DNA of 64,000 nucleotides from Sediminivirga luteola (GCF_014639315.1 NZ_BMFY01000005.1:186001-250000); one strand, 5' to 3'. Counted from the first letter of the stretch, positions 9,104 to 19,979 are shown. Made by a program: numbers and translations. Notes: generated by a model from the sequence alone, not told the origin.

Positions 9104-12100
9104 ATGTTGACTGATGAACGAAGACTGCGTCGTGGCCGACGCATGGCCACGAGATCCCTCGCGGCCTTCGGCGCCGCGGCGCTCGTAGTTGCGTCTGGGC
9201 ATGCCGCAGTCGCGCTGCCGGACGATGACTCCGAGGCGCTGGGTGAGGTGCTGGCCCTCGATGTTGCTGGTCTTGACCTGGCAGGTCTGGCCTCAACGGC
9301 AAGTGGGAACCCGAGTAGCCCGGGTCCCCATCACAACCCGATCAATGCCGACATCCTCGGGATCGGCGTGAACGCTCCGGGTCTGGAAATTCCCCTCTTC
9401 AGCGAGCCGGGAGCCGGAGGTTTGATCGAACTCGGCGAGCTGGGCCTGCTCGGCAGCTATGCCTCGTCCCCGTCGGAGACCGAATCGACGGCGAGCGCGG
9501 GTGTGATCTCCGACGATGGCGGGATCAGCGTCACCCCCGGTGACGATTCCATCAGCCCGGCGAGCGTCAACCTCACCGATCTGCTCGCTCAGCTCGGTAT
9601 TGACGGCCTGACGGACGAGATCCTGGATCAGGCCAGCCTTGAACTCGGTGCCTTCGCGTCTCAGGCGGAGATCTCCGGCGAGGACGTCGAGAGCGAGTAC
9701 GCGCTCGCCGACGCCCGCCTGGTGCTGAACTCGCCGGCGGTCGGAGAGATCTCCACGGGCGTGGATGGTGCGGTGACCGAACTGGGCAGCCAGCTCAACG
9801 ATCTGGCGGGCGAGGGCGGCACCGTCACGGAACTGATCGAGGGACTGGCCAGCGCTCTGTCACTCTCGATCCCGACGCCCCTCGGCAGCGTGGGTACCGA
9901 CTTCGAGGGCACAACGGTCTCGCTGACCGGTCTCGATGCGGCACTGGATGAGCTCAGCAACGAGCTGTTGAACGAGCCGCTGGTCGACGCCAATGGCATC
10001 GTGTCGATCGATCTTTCCACCGGCAACATCACGGTCGATCTGGATAACGCGGTCGAAGGCGGCCTCAACGGTCAGCCGGCGAACACCGAGGTGCTCACCA
10101 CCGAGACGATCCAGAACATCACCGGTGCCGTGGAGGAGGCGCTCAGCTCTCTGACCACGAAGGCCTCGGACGCGGTGCAGGCGCTCGTGAACAACGTGGG
10201 CCTGAACATCGAGATCGACCTGGAAGCCAGCGCCCTGTTCCTTAGCGGCGGTATCAACGTCACCATCAATGGAACCCTTGGCGACTTCGCAGGTACCACT
10301 GATGAGGACCCGACTGTCGAACTCAGCGCGAGCGGTCTCGGACAGGTCCTGACTCCGGTCCTGAGCGCGGTCGAGGCCGTCGTGGACAGCACTGTGGTCC
10401 CGGCTGTACAGGAGCTCGTCGGTCCCATCGTCACAGAACTCGTCCCCGGCTTCGGTGACATCATCGGCAACATCATCGATCCGGTGCTCGTGCCGCTGAC
10501 CGATCTCCTCGAGCCGGTTCTGGCGCAGCTGCTGAGCATCACGCTGAACCAGCAGCCGGAGGACACTCACCTGGAGAACAACGAGAACGCCTTCACGGTG
10601 TCGGCGCTGTCGGTCACGCTCCTTCCGGCTCTCAGCTCGCCGCTGCTCACTCTGGATCTGGCCAGCTCGTCGGTCCGCGCGCTCGCTGAGGCGGCGCTGG
10701 ATCCGTCCATCACGGTCGATCCCACTGAGGTCGAGGCCGGCGGGTCCACCACGGTCACCGGTGCGGACTTCGCCCCGGAGTCCGAGGTGACTGTTCAGCT
10801 GACCGACGCCGCCGGTGATCCGGTGGGTGAGCCGGTCACGGCGACGACCGACGCTGAGGGCGGTTTCACGGTGGATCTCCCGATCGGGGAGGGCACCGCC
10901 GCGGGCGAGTACACCGTGGTCGCCACCGACGAGGATGCCAACTCCGCCGAGACGCCGCTGTCTGTCACGGAAGCGCCTGATGAGGGGGATGTGAACGCCT
11001 CGGCGTCCGCAGCCGCCTCGGCGAGCGCCACAGCGGACGGCGACCCGGCGGCTCAGGCCGCTGCTGAGGCTGCTGCTCTGGCAGATGCCACCACGACTGC
11101 CTCCGCCGCTGCCGATGCCACCGCTGCCGCCGCTGCGGAGACCGCCGCTGATGAAGACGCATCCTCGGATGCCTCGGCGGATGTCAGCTCTGAGGCGAAC
11201 GCATCGGCCGCTGCTGCTGCTGCTCAGGCGGCGGCGAACTCGCAGGCGGATTCCGATGAGAACGCCGATGCCTCCGCTGCCGCGGAAGCCAACGCCGCCG
11301 CTGCCGCTCAGGCCGCTGCCACGGCTGACTCCTCCGCGGACGCTTCGGCAGCCGCGGCCGCGGACGCCGATGCGGCGGCTGATCCCGATGCCACCGCGAC
11401 GGCTGACGATGACAGCACCGCGGATGCCACGGCCACGGCTGATGTGGACGCGACTGCGACGGCTGATGACGATGCGACTGCGACGGCTGATGTGGACGCG
11501 ACTGCGACGGCTGATGACGATGCGACTGCGACGGCTGATGTGGACGCTACAGCGACGGCTGATGACGACGCCACCGCTACGGCTGATGACGACGCGACTG
11601 CGACGGCTGATGTGGACGCGACTGCGACCGTTGACGATGACGCCACCGCTACGGCTGACGACGACGCTACGGCGGACGCTGACAGCAATGTGAACGCCTC
11701 GGCGTCGGCTGCGGCATCGGCGAGCGCTACGGCTGATGGCGATCCCGCGGCTCAGGCTGCTGCGGAGGCCGCCGCCACAGCGGATGCGGACACGACAGCC
11801 TCGGCTGCCGCGGACGTGACGGCCTCGGCCGCTGCTGAGTCGGCTGCAAACGAGGATGCATCCTCGGATGCATCGGCAGATGTCAGCGCTGATGTGAACG
11901 CCTCGGCTGCGGCTGCCGCTCAGGCGGCGGCGAACTCGCAGGCGGACTCGGATGAGAACGCCGACACCAGCGCGGCTGCCCAGGGTGACTCCTCGGCTGC
12001 GGCCCAAGCGGCTGCGATCGCTGATGCGTCTTCGGACGCCTCGGCCTCCGCCGCTGCGGATGCTGATGCGGCAGCCGATCCCGATGCCACGGCGACGGCT

Positions 12101-12853
12101 GATGTGGATGCCACGGCGACGGCTGACGACGATGCGACCGCGACGGCTGATGTGGATGCCACCGCGACCGCTGATGACGACAGCACCGCCGATGCCACCG
12201 CGACCGCTGACGACGATGCGACTGCGACGGCTGACGCCACCGCCACGGCGGATGACGACGCCACGGCAGACGCGTCCGCCAGCGCCGACGCCGATGGCGA
12301 ACCGGGGACCGAGGCTTCCATCACGGTGGAGCCGGAGACGGTTGAGGCCGGCGCAACCGTGACGGTCTACGGCGCGAACTTCGCGCCGGAGTCCACGGTG
12401 CGGGTGACGCTCGGCGATGAGCCGATCGCACCGGATGCCGAGTCCATCCCGGCGTCGTTCTCCGTCGACTCGTTCGTGGAGGTCTTCGTCGAGACGGACG
12501 AGGAGGGCGCGTTCCAGACCCTCCTCGACATCCCGGAGGATGCCGTGCCAGGCGTCTACGTGGTCGACGGCACCGACGAGGAAGGGAACAGCGACACCAC
12601 CTTCGTCACGGTCGTGGCCGCATCGGATGCCGACGCAGGCTCGGATGCCGGCGCAGCCGCCGATGCGGGAGCCGGTTCGCAGGCCAACGGCAGCGCTTCC
12701 GCTGCCGGCGGTCCCGGTGACGGCAAACCGCTGCCGCGTACCGGATCCGAGGGTCTCTGGACGCTCGGCGGGCTGGGAGCGCTGCTCCTTGCGGCCGGTA
12801 CTGCCGCGCTCCTGACGGTGCGCAAGCGGAACCGGATGGACGAATCGGTCTAG
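9104..12853 (+). CDS. LPXTG-anchored surface protein with Ig-like domains and Ala/Asp/Thr repeat stalk
   Basis: 1249 residues from ATG 9104 (AGGTGG just upstream); an in-frame ATG at 8966 would put about 46 non-signal residues before the leader. Residues 1-39 are a Sec signal peptide (RRGRRMATRSLAAFGAAALV, cleavage near GHAAVA). Residues about 40-530 form a choice-of-anchor-G-like domain rich in LGxL/IDLxxG strands. An Ig-like domain follows at about 532-625 (ITVDPTEVEAGGSTTVTGADF), then a low-complexity stalk (about 630-1066) of SAAA and DATATAD repeats in two large modules, a second Ig-like domain (about 1072-1176), and a sortase signal LPRTG at 1210-1214 with hydrophobic segment and RKRNR tail. 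Sortase would attach it to peptidoglycan; adhesin or spacer roles are inferred. A terminator hairpin follows. No sortase gene is in the window. Confidence 0.88.
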   Translation: MLTDERRLRRGRRMATRSLAAFGAAALVVASGHAAVALPDDDSEALGEVLALDVAGLDLAGLASTASGNPSSPGPHHNPINADILGIGVNAPGLEIPLFSEPGAGGLIELGELGLLGSYASSPSETESTASAGVISDDGGISVTPGDDSISPASVNLTDLLAQLGIDGLTDEILDQASLELGAFASQAEISGEDVESEYALADARLVLNSPAVGEISTGVDGAVTELGSQLNDLAGEGGTVTELIEGLASALSLSIPTPLGSVGTDFEGTTVSLTGLDAALDELSNELLNEPLVDANGIVSIDLSTGNITVDLDNAVEGGLNGQPANTEVLTTETIQNITGAVEEALSSLTTKASDAVQALVNNVGLNIEIDLEASALFLSGGINVTINGTLGDFAGTTDEDPTVELSASGLGQVLTPVLSAVEAVVDSTVVPAVQELVGPIVTELVPGFGDIIGNIIDPVLVPLTDLLEPVLAQLLSITLNQQPEDTHLENNENAFTVSALSVTLLPALSSPLLTLDLASSSVRALAEAALDPSITVDPTEVEAGGSTTVTGADFAPESEVTVQLTDAAGDPVGEPVTATTDAEGGFTVDLPIGEGTAAGEYTVVATDEDANSAETPLSVTEAPDEGDVNASASAAASASATADGDPAAQAAAEAAALADATTTASAAADATAAAAAETAADEDASSDASADVSSEANASAAAAAAQAAANSQADSDENADASAAAEANAAAAAQAAATADSSADASAAAAADADAAADPDATATADDDSTADATATADVDATATADDDATATADVDATATADDDATATADVDATATADDDATATADDDATATADVDATATVDDDATATADDDATADADSNVNASASAAASASATADGDPAAQAAAEAAATADADTTASAAADVTASAAAESAANEDASSDASADVSADVNASAAAAAQAAANSQADSDENADTSAAAQGDSSAAAQAAAIADASSDASASAAADADAAADPDATATADVDATATADDDATATADVDATATADDDSTADATATADDDATATADATATADDDATADASASADADGEPGTEASITVEPETVEAGATVTVYGANFAPESTVRVTLGDEPIAPDAESIPASFSVDSFVEVFVETDEEGAFQTLLDIPEDAVPGVYVVDGTDEEGNSDTTFVTVVAASDADAGSDAGAAADAGAGSQANGSASAAGGPGDGKPLPRTGSEGLWTLGGLGALLLAAGTAALLTVRKRNRMDESV
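10991..12290 (+). repeat. Duplicated repeat module in surface-protein stalk
   Basis: Two modules begin with the same sequence (GTGAACGCCTCGGCGTC) at 10991 and 11690, 699 bases (233 codons) apart. Each runs NASASAAASASATADGDPAA, an Ala-rich stretch, ANSQADSDENAD, then an array of the 8-residue (24-base) unit DATATAD(D/V): about 11388-11680 in module 1 and about 12082-12280 in module 2. Copies are near-identical at DNA level inside the arrays but differ in synonymous positions between modules, pointing to an older module duplication and newer array slippage. Confidence 0.85.
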
Positions 12854-12886
12854 GGTGAAACTGCCCTAGAGCCGGATACAGCGGAC

Positions 12887-12921
12887 GAGGTCCGGGCGCC
12901 CTGCAGGGGCGTCCGGACCTC
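12887..12921 (+). terminator. Hairpin terminator of surface-protein gene
   Basis: 15-bp stem (one G-U pair): arms 12887-12901 and 12907-12921, loop TGCAG, followed by a C/T-rich run. It lies 33 bases after the stop codon and before the DUF5819 start. Confidence 0.65.
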
Positions 12922-12955
12922 CTCCCGTTCCTTCCCCACTATGAGGACGGCGACG

Positions 12956-13801
12956 ATGAGCAAGAACACCACCGAGCGAACCTCCGCGAAAGACCCCGAG
13001 GCCACGGACGCGACCACCGGTGACGGCGGCTCGGCTCGGCCCGTCTGGCGCACGGTCAAACGTGTCGCCATCTACGCGGCGGCGCTCATCACCGCCTGGC
13101 ACCTGTTCGCGACGTTCCTGTGGGTGGCGCCGGCGTCCCAGCTGCGGACTATCGTCCCAGGACAGGCGCTTGAACGTTACATGATCCCGATGTTCGGCCA
13201 GTCGTGGAGCGTCTTCGCCCCCGAGCCGATCAACGGGGACTATTACTTTGACGTGCGCGCCGTGCTCGATCCAGGAGACGGAACGGAGCCGGAAGTGACC
13301 GAATGGGTCCGCGCCTCGGATGTGGAGCAGTCCCACTCCCGGTACCGGCTGTTCCCGCCGCGCTCGTCCAATCTCGCGGTCTCGCAGGCGTCCGCGCTCA
13401 AGAGCGAATGGGACAGCATCAGCGAGGACCATCGCGTGATCGTGGCATTGAACTATTTCGACGGCGACGACTGGGAGCAGCGCCTGGAAGAGAAATTGCG
13501 CGAGTATCCGGACGAGGAGAACTCCCTCGACGCCTATCTCCGTGAGGAGCGCAGGGCCACGGCATACGCGACGCAGGTCGCGCTGGCGGTGTGGGGCGAG
13601 GACGTGATCCGGGTGCAGTACCAGGCTGCCCGGCAGAACGTCGTCCCGTTCGGCCAGCGGAACAACCCCCATGCCGAACGACCGGCCGTGCAGCCGGTGG
13701 AGACCGGGTGGCGCGGGCTCGTCGTGGAAGAGGGCCAGTCCCAGGAACTCTTCGCCGACTACTTCTGCAACTCGCCGGTGGAGGTGTGCGTCGAGCGATG
13801 A
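12956..13801 (+). CDS. DUF5819 family protein (SdpA-like)
   Basis: 281 residues from ATG 12956, chosen over ATG 12941 because GAGGAC lies nine bases upstream of it. A disordered, Ser/Thr/Asp-rich cytoplasmic N-terminus is followed by one membrane segment (VAIYAAALITAWHLFATFLW, residues about 36-57) and an external domain with FGQSWSVFAPEPINGDYYF, the signature seen in DUF5819 and reminiscent of the QGWxFF region of SdpA. The stop overlaps the HTTM gene start by four bases (ATGA), so they are coupled. In Bacillus, SdpA and SdpB together mature the SdpC toxin; the match here is by architecture and gene order only. No catalytic residues are known to me. Confidence 0.75.
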   Translation: MSKNTTERTSAKDPEATDATTGDGGSARPVWRTVKRVAIYAAALITAWHLFATFLWVAPASQLRTIVPGQALERYMIPMFGQSWSVFAPEPINGDYYFDVRAVLDPGDGTEPEVTEWVRASDVEQSHSRYRLFPPRSSNLAVSQASALKSEWDSISEDHRVIVALNYFDGDDWEQRLEEKLREYPDEENSLDAYLREERRATAYATQVALAVWGEDVIRVQYQAARQNVVPFGQRNNPHAERPAVQPVETGWRGLVVEEGQSQELFADYFCNSPVEVCVER

Positions 13802-14889
13802 CCGAGACACTGAGCACGCAGAAGAAAGCCGCCCCCGCTGATACCGCGGCGACGAAGGACAGCGGCCAGCCGGGTTCCTCTGAACTGGCAGCGCTCCTGG
13901 GAGAGCGCGCACGCAGGCTCGCCCGACGGATCGGCGCGGGCTTCGAACGCTTCGAGCACACGCTGACCGGCAGCTACAAAGCCACCTACGGCATCGCCGT
14001 CACCCGCATGCTCATCGGCTTCACCGGGCTGGGCCTGCTGATGACGAACTTCCTGGCGCGCCACTACGCGTTCGGCGCGGGTTCGGCCTGGAACGGGGAG
14101 CTGGCGGAACCGCGCAGCGATTTTCCCCGGATCTGGCTGTTCTCCCTGTTCCACGCGGTTGCCGGTACCCCGTGGCTGTTCACCCTGCTGTACATCCTCC
14201 TGGGCGTCCTGGCCGTGCTGGTCATACTGGGCTGGCGCACGCGGTGGGTCCTGCCGGTCTACCTGGTGGCGTGGGTGAGCTTCATCGAGCTCAACGACAC
14301 CGCCGGGGACCAAGGGGACAACGCCTACCGGATGTTCCTGCTGGCGATGCTGTTCACGAACTCGTCGCTGAGGTGGTCCCTGGATGCCCGCCGGGCGCGC
14401 AGGCAGGGGCAGGAACGCACCGCCGAGGGGCACTGGATCCCCGTCACCGCCCACAACCTCGCACTCGTGGTCCTCGCTTTCCAGGTGTGCGCGATCTACA
14501 TGTCCGGGGGCCTCTACAAGGCCGGCGGCGACCCGTGGAAACACGGGTACGCCATCTACAACCCGCTGCAAACCGCGCAGTTCGGCACCTGGCCGGTGCT
14601 GTCCGATCTCCTCACCGCCTGGGGGCCAGGCGTCGTCGTGGTCACGTGGGGCTCGCTGCTGTTCCAGATCGCGTTCCCGTTCATGCTGTTCAACCGGTAC
14701 ACCAGGATCATCGCACTGCTGGGCATCCTGTCCTTCCACCTGGGCATCGCCCTGCTGATGGGCCTGCCGTGGTTCTCGCTGACCATGATCGCCGTGGACG
14801 CGATCTTCATCCGGGACCGCAGCTACCGTAAGGTGGCGCGCGGCGCCCGGCTGGTCCGGGATGCCGTCCGGCCGCCCCGCCCGTCCTGA
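13798..14889 (+). CDS. HTTM-domain membrane protein (SdpB/VKGC-like)
   Basis: 363 residues, start ATG 13798 overlapping the DUF5819 stop. After a soluble N-terminus of about 60 residues there are at least seven hydrophobic helices typical of the HTTM (horizontally transferred transmembrane) domain related to vitamin K-dependent gamma-carboxylase. Seen features include TRMLIGFTGLGLLMTN in the first helix, the polar EPRSDFPRIWLFSL loop, ELNDTAGDQGDNAYRM, and the conserved YMSGGLYKAGGDPWKHG loop between helices. The gene pair with DUF5819 parallels sdpA-sdpB. Whether it carboxylates, processes or exports a partner is not known. No short toxin-like gene is visible next to it. Confidence 0.8.
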   Translation: MTETLSTQKKAAPADTAATKDSGQPGSSELAALLGERARRLARRIGAGFERFEHTLTGSYKATYGIAVTRMLIGFTGLGLLMTNFLARHYAFGAGSAWNGELAEPRSDFPRIWLFSLFHAVAGTPWLFTLLYILLGVLAVLVILGWRTRWVLPVYLVAWVSFIELNDTAGDQGDNAYRMFLLAMLFTNSSLRWSLDARRARRQGQERTAEGHWIPVTAHNLALVVLAFQVCAIYMSGGLYKAGGDPWKHGYAIYNPLQTAQFGTWPVLSDLLTAWGPGVVVVTWGSLLFQIAFPFMLFNRYTRIIALLGILSFHLGIALLMGLPWFSLTMIAVDAIFIRDRSYRKVARGARLVRDAVRPPRPS

Positions 14890-14960
14890 CCTCCGCCGGC
14901 AGCGGCCCGGCGCCGATGCCGGCGTCGCCGCCGTCCTGAAGCGCTCCCGGGCCGCTCGCG

Positions 14961-14966
14961 TACACT
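14961..14966 (+). promoter_or_regulatory. Possible -10 box, galE promoter
   Basis: TACACT in the 213-base gap before galE, which would give a leader of about 130 bases. No good -35 partner seen. Confidence 0.3.
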
Positions 14967-15102
14967 TAGGGGCCGGCACGCCGATGCCGGTTCCGGCGCT
15001 CCTGACGCAGCGCGGTTCACCGGAGACTTCGTCGGCTCGCCTCAGCACGGTACCGGTAGCCGGCCGGTGCCCCGGAGACCGGAAGATCGTAGGGGACGGA
15101 AG

Positions 15103-16062
15103 ATGAAACTTGTTGTCACGGGCGGCGCCGGATACATCGGGTCCGTGGTGACCTCGCAGCTGCTGGACGAGGGCCATCGCGTGACCGTCGTCGACGATCT
15201 GTCCACCGGGCACCGGGACGCGGTCCCCGAGGGCGCCGAGTTCGTCCAGGCCCGCATCCACGAGTGCGGTGAGCTGCTGGCCCAGAGCGGATTCGACGGC
15301 GTGCTGCACTTCGCCGCCAAATCGCTGGTCTCCGAGTCGGTCCGGGCCCCGGAACTCTACTGGGAGAACAACGTCTCCGGTACGCTCGCCCTGCTGGAGG
15401 CGGTGCGTGCCGCCGGCATCCCGCGCCTGGTGTTCTCCTCCACCGCCGCGACCTACGGCGAGCCCCAGGTGTCCCCGATCACGGAGGAGACGCCGGCGGT
15501 GCCGGTGAACTCCTACGGCTCGTCGAAGCTCGCCGTGGACGCCATGCTCAGCTCCTACAGCCGGGCCCACGGGATCGCGGCGACCTCGCTGCGCTACTTC
15601 AACGTCGGTGGCGCGCGCGGGCGGTTCGGCGAGCGGCACTCCCCGGAAACCCACCTGATCCCGAATCTGCTCCGCGTGGCCGCGGGCCTGGAGGAATCCG
15701 CCAAGATCTTCGGCACCGACTACGACACCCCGGACGGGACGGCCCTGCGCGACTATCTGCACGTGACCGACCTCGGCCGGGCGCACCTGCTCGCGCTGGA
15801 GACCTCCGTGCCGGGCACGCACCGCATCGTCAACCTCGGCACCGGGAACGGCTACACCGTCCGGCAGGTGCTCGACACCTGCCGGGCCGTCACGGGGCAG
15901 CCCATCCCGGCCGAGGAGCATCCGCGGCGTCCTGGCGACCCGACCTCCCTGGTCGCCTCCAACCAGCGCGCCCGCGAACTGCTGGGCTGGGAGCCGGAAC
16001 TGAGCCTGGAGCAGATCGTCGCCGACGCCTGGGCGTTCATGCGTTCGGCAGAGTCTTCCTGA
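15103..16062 (+). CDS. galE: UDP-glucose 4-epimerase
   Basis: 319 residues, short-chain dehydrogenase/reductase fold. Interconverts UDP-glucose and UDP-galactose (Leloir pathway, sugar donors for wall polymers). Seen: the NAD-binding GGAGYIGS at residues 7-14, VVDDLSTGHRD, HFAAKSLVSES, the catalytic Ser/Thr strand FSSTAATYGEP, YGSSK with the catalytic Tyr and Lys, RYFNVGGARG, and the substrate-loop DYDTPDGTALRDYLHVTDLG. The start ATG has AGGGGACGGA upstream. Slightly shorter than the E. coli enzyme (338 residues), normal for actinobacterial GalE. Separate transcript from ptrB downstream, which has its own promoter. Confidence 0.95.
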   Translation: MKLVVTGGAGYIGSVVTSQLLDEGHRVTVVDDLSTGHRDAVPEGAEFVQARIHECGELLAQSGFDGVLHFAAKSLVSESVRAPELYWENNVSGTLALLEAVRAAGIPRLVFSSTAATYGEPQVSPITEETPAVPVNSYGSSKLAVDAMLSSYSRAHGIAATSLRYFNVGGARGRFGERHSPETHLIPNLLRVAAGLEESAKIFGTDYDTPDGTALRDYLHVTDLGRAHLLALETSVPGTHRIVNLGTGNGYTVRQVLDTCRAVTGQPIPAEEHPRRPGDPTSLVASNQRARELLGWEPELSLEQIVADAWAFMRSAESS

Positions 16063-16114
16063 GACGTCCGCTTCCGCCCCGGGCACCCTTCTCCGGCGGC
16101 ACCTGCGCATCCCT

Positions 16115-16120
16115 TAGTCT
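16115..16120 (+). promoter_or_regulatory. -10 box of ptrB (leaderless)
   Basis: TAGTCT, six bases before the ATG at 16127. No Shine-Dalgarno between them. Confidence 0.55.
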
Positions 16121-16126
16121 GGGGAC

Positions 16127-18352
16127 ATGCCTCCCCATGAGACCCAGCCGCCGCGTGCCGCGAAGAAGCCGGTCGTCCGGCGCCACCATGGACACGAGTT
16201 CATAGACGACTACGAGTGGCTCCGGCAGAAGGACGCCCCCGAGGTCCGCGCGCACCTGGAGGCCGAGAACGCCTACGCCACCGCGAGGCTGGCCGATCAG
16301 GAGGAGCTGCGGCAGGCGATCTTCACCGAGATCAAGGAGCGCACGCAGGAAACCGATATGTCCGTGCCGGTCCGGCAGGGCGACTGGTGGTACTTCTCCC
16401 GCACCGAGGAGGGCAAGGACTACCCGCTCAGCTGCCGCGTGCCCGCAGACGCCTCGGGCACCGGCGCGTGGGTTCCACCGAGCATCCGTCAGAGCGAGTC
16501 ACTTCCCGGCGAGCAGGTGATGCTGGACCTCAACGCCGAGGCAGAAGGGCACGACTTCTTCCAGCTGGGGTCCTTCGACGTGTCACCGGACGGCGGGCTC
16601 CTCGCCTACGCCGTCGACACGACCGGCGATGAGCGCTACGAACTGCGGGTCCGCGATCTGACCACGGGCCAGGACCTTCCCGATGTCATCCCGGACACCT
16701 TCGCCGGTGCATGCTGGGAGCCCAGCGGGCAGTACCTGTTCTACAGCACGGTCGACGAGGCCTGGCGGCCGGACAAGATCTGGCGGCACCGGCTGGGAAC
16801 CTCCCCCGAGGAGGACATCGTGGTCTTCCACCAGCCGGACGAGCGGTACTGGACCGGCCTGGACGTGACCCGGAGCCAGCGCTACCTGCTGATCTACACC
16901 GGTTCCAAGGTGACCAGCACTGTCTACGTCCTCGACGCGGCCGACCCGTGCGGGCCGTTCACCGAGGTGTGGCCGCAGCGAGAAGGAGTGGAATACGGCG
17001 TCGAGCATGCCGTCGTGGACGGTGAGGACCGTTTCCTCATCACGCACAACCGCGACCGCGCCGACTTCGATGTGGTGGACGTCGACGCCGCGGATCCGCG
17101 GGACGAGTCCCGCTGGCGCCCCGTGCTCGGTGACGTGACCGGTATGCGCATCGAAGGCATCGACGCTTTCGCGGGATATCTCGCGCTCAGCTACCGCCAG
17201 GACGGCCTTCCCCGAGCCGGCCTCATCCGGTTGCGCGCGGCCGGGCTCTACGGCGCACTCGAACCGGTGGCGATCGAGGAGGAACTCGGCAGCCTGGCCC
17301 TGGGCACGAACCCGGAGTTCCACCAGCCGGCAGTCCGGCTGCTGTACGTGTCGATGGCAACCCCCGCTGTGGTGTTCGACCTGGACGTCGCCACCGGGGA
17401 GCGCCGCGTGCTTAAGCGCCAGCAGGTGCTCGGTGACTTCGATCCCTCCCGCTACGAGCAGCGGCGGCTCTGGGCCGTCGCTGCCGATGGCACGCGGATA
17501 CCGGTTTCCCTCGTCTGGTCCCCGCAGGCGGTGGGCGCCATCGCCGCCGAGGGCGCGGATGACGCCGGTACCGCCCACGCCGCCGATGCTCTGGCCGGGA
17601 CAGCCCAGGGGGAATCCGCCCGGAAGCCTGCCGCGCCGGCACCGCTCCTGCTGTACGGCTACGGCTCCTACGAGGCCAGCATGGACCCGTACTTCTCCGT
17701 GGCCCGGCTCTCCCTGCTGGACCGCGGGATGGTGTACGCCGTCGCGCACGTCCGCGGCGGCGGAGAGATGGGCCGTGCCTGGTATGAGCAGGGCCGGCTG
17801 CTGGAGAAGAAGAACACCTTCACGGACTTCATCGCCGCAGCCGAGCATCTGATCGCCGAGGGCTGGACCGCGCCGGACCGGCTCGTCGCTCAGGGCGGCT
17901 CGGCCGGCGGACTGCTGATGGGCGCGGTGGCGAACATGGCGCCAGGGCTGTTCGCCGGTATCAGCGCGGAGGTGCCGTTCGTCGATCCGCTCACCACGAT
18001 CCTGGACCCGAGCCTGCCGCTCACGGTCACGGAATGGGACGAATGGGGCGATCCGCTGCACGACCCGCACGTGTACGCCTATATGCGGGAGTACACGCCG
18101 TACGAGAACATCGGCCAGGTGGCACCGGGACACGAGTACCCGGCGATCCTGGCGCTGACCTCCCTGCACGACACCCGCGTGCTGTACGTGGAGCCGGCCA
18201 AATGGGTGGCGCGGCTGCGCGAGGCCGGCGCCGATGCGATCCTCAAGGTCGAGATGAGCGCCGGGCACGGCGGTGTCTCCGGCCGCTACCAGGGCTGGCG
18301 GGAGACCGCGCTCGAGTTCGCCTGGCTGCTCCGCACCGCAGGCGCCGCCTAG
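16127..18352 (+). CDS. ptrB: Oligopeptidase B (S9A serine peptidase)
   Basis: 741 residues. The N-terminal half is the prolyl-oligopeptidase beta-propeller (HGHEFIDDYEWLRQKD start, FFQLGSFDVSPDGGLLAYAVD), and the C-terminal half an alpha/beta hydrolase. Catalytic triad by motif: Ser592 in GGSAGGLL, Asp682 in LHDTRV, His714 in SAGHGG. YGSYEASMDPYFSV and AHVRGGGEMGRAWYE are diagnostic of S9A. Oligopeptidase B cleaves short peptides after basic residues in the cytoplasm. The protein is slightly longer than usual because of an Ala/Asp-rich insert (about residues 468-505) just before the hydrolase domain. No signal peptide. Faces the tct operon tail-to-tail. Confidence 0.93.
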   Translation: MPPHETQPPRAAKKPVVRRHHGHEFIDDYEWLRQKDAPEVRAHLEAENAYATARLADQEELRQAIFTEIKERTQETDMSVPVRQGDWWYFSRTEEGKDYPLSCRVPADASGTGAWVPPSIRQSESLPGEQVMLDLNAEAEGHDFFQLGSFDVSPDGGLLAYAVDTTGDERYELRVRDLTTGQDLPDVIPDTFAGACWEPSGQYLFYSTVDEAWRPDKIWRHRLGTSPEEDIVVFHQPDERYWTGLDVTRSQRYLLIYTGSKVTSTVYVLDAADPCGPFTEVWPQREGVEYGVEHAVVDGEDRFLITHNRDRADFDVVDVDAADPRDESRWRPVLGDVTGMRIEGIDAFAGYLALSYRQDGLPRAGLIRLRAAGLYGALEPVAIEEELGSLALGTNPEFHQPAVRLLYVSMATPAVVFDLDVATGERRVLKRQQVLGDFDPSRYEQRRLWAVAADGTRIPVSLVWSPQAVGAIAAEGADDAGTAHAADALAGTAQGESARKPAAPAPLLLYGYGSYEASMDPYFSVARLSLLDRGMVYAVAHVRGGGEMGRAWYEQGRLLEKKNTFTDFIAAAEHLIAEGWTAPDRLVAQGGSAGGLLMGAVANMAPGLFAGISAEVPFVDPLTTILDPSLPLTVTEWDEWGDPLHDPHVYAYMREYTPYENIGQVAPGHEYPAILALTSLHDTRVLYVEPAKWVARLREAGADAILKVEMSAGHGGVSGRYQGWRETALEFAWLLRTAGAA

Positions 18353-18419
18353 CCTGCCGGGGCACATCCCCGCCGCGGTGCCGCCTGGACCGGCACCGTA
18401 TCTGATCAGCACCGGATAG

Positions 18420-18454
18420 CGAGGGGCGCCCCCGGAATCCGGTGGCGCCCCTCG
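18420..18454. terminator. Bidirectional terminator between ptrB and tctA
   Basis: 35-base near-perfect palindrome: arms 18420-18430 and 18444-18454 (CGAGGGGCGCC), then a C/T mismatch and an inner CCGGA/TCCGG stem. It lies between convergent genes, so it can serve both. No clear U-run, common in GC-rich genomes. Confidence 0.7.
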
Positions 18455-18473
18455 GCCGTGGTGTCTGTCCGCT

Positions 18474-19978
<1,505 letters not shown>

Positions 19979-19979
<1 letters not shown>

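Noticed and set aside
9860-12007. Long Arg/Ser/Gly-rich open frame (about 715 codons) on the minus strand across the surface-protein gene
   Set aside because: Antisense shadow of the repeat stalk: GC3 bias and the repeat keep it open. No ribosome site and no recognisable domain; the plus-strand frame has a signal peptide and LPXTG.
11388-12285. Regularly spaced short repeats resembling a CRISPR array
   Set aside because: Repeat unit is a multiple of three and translates into an in-frame peptide repeat; no unique spacers and no cas genes.
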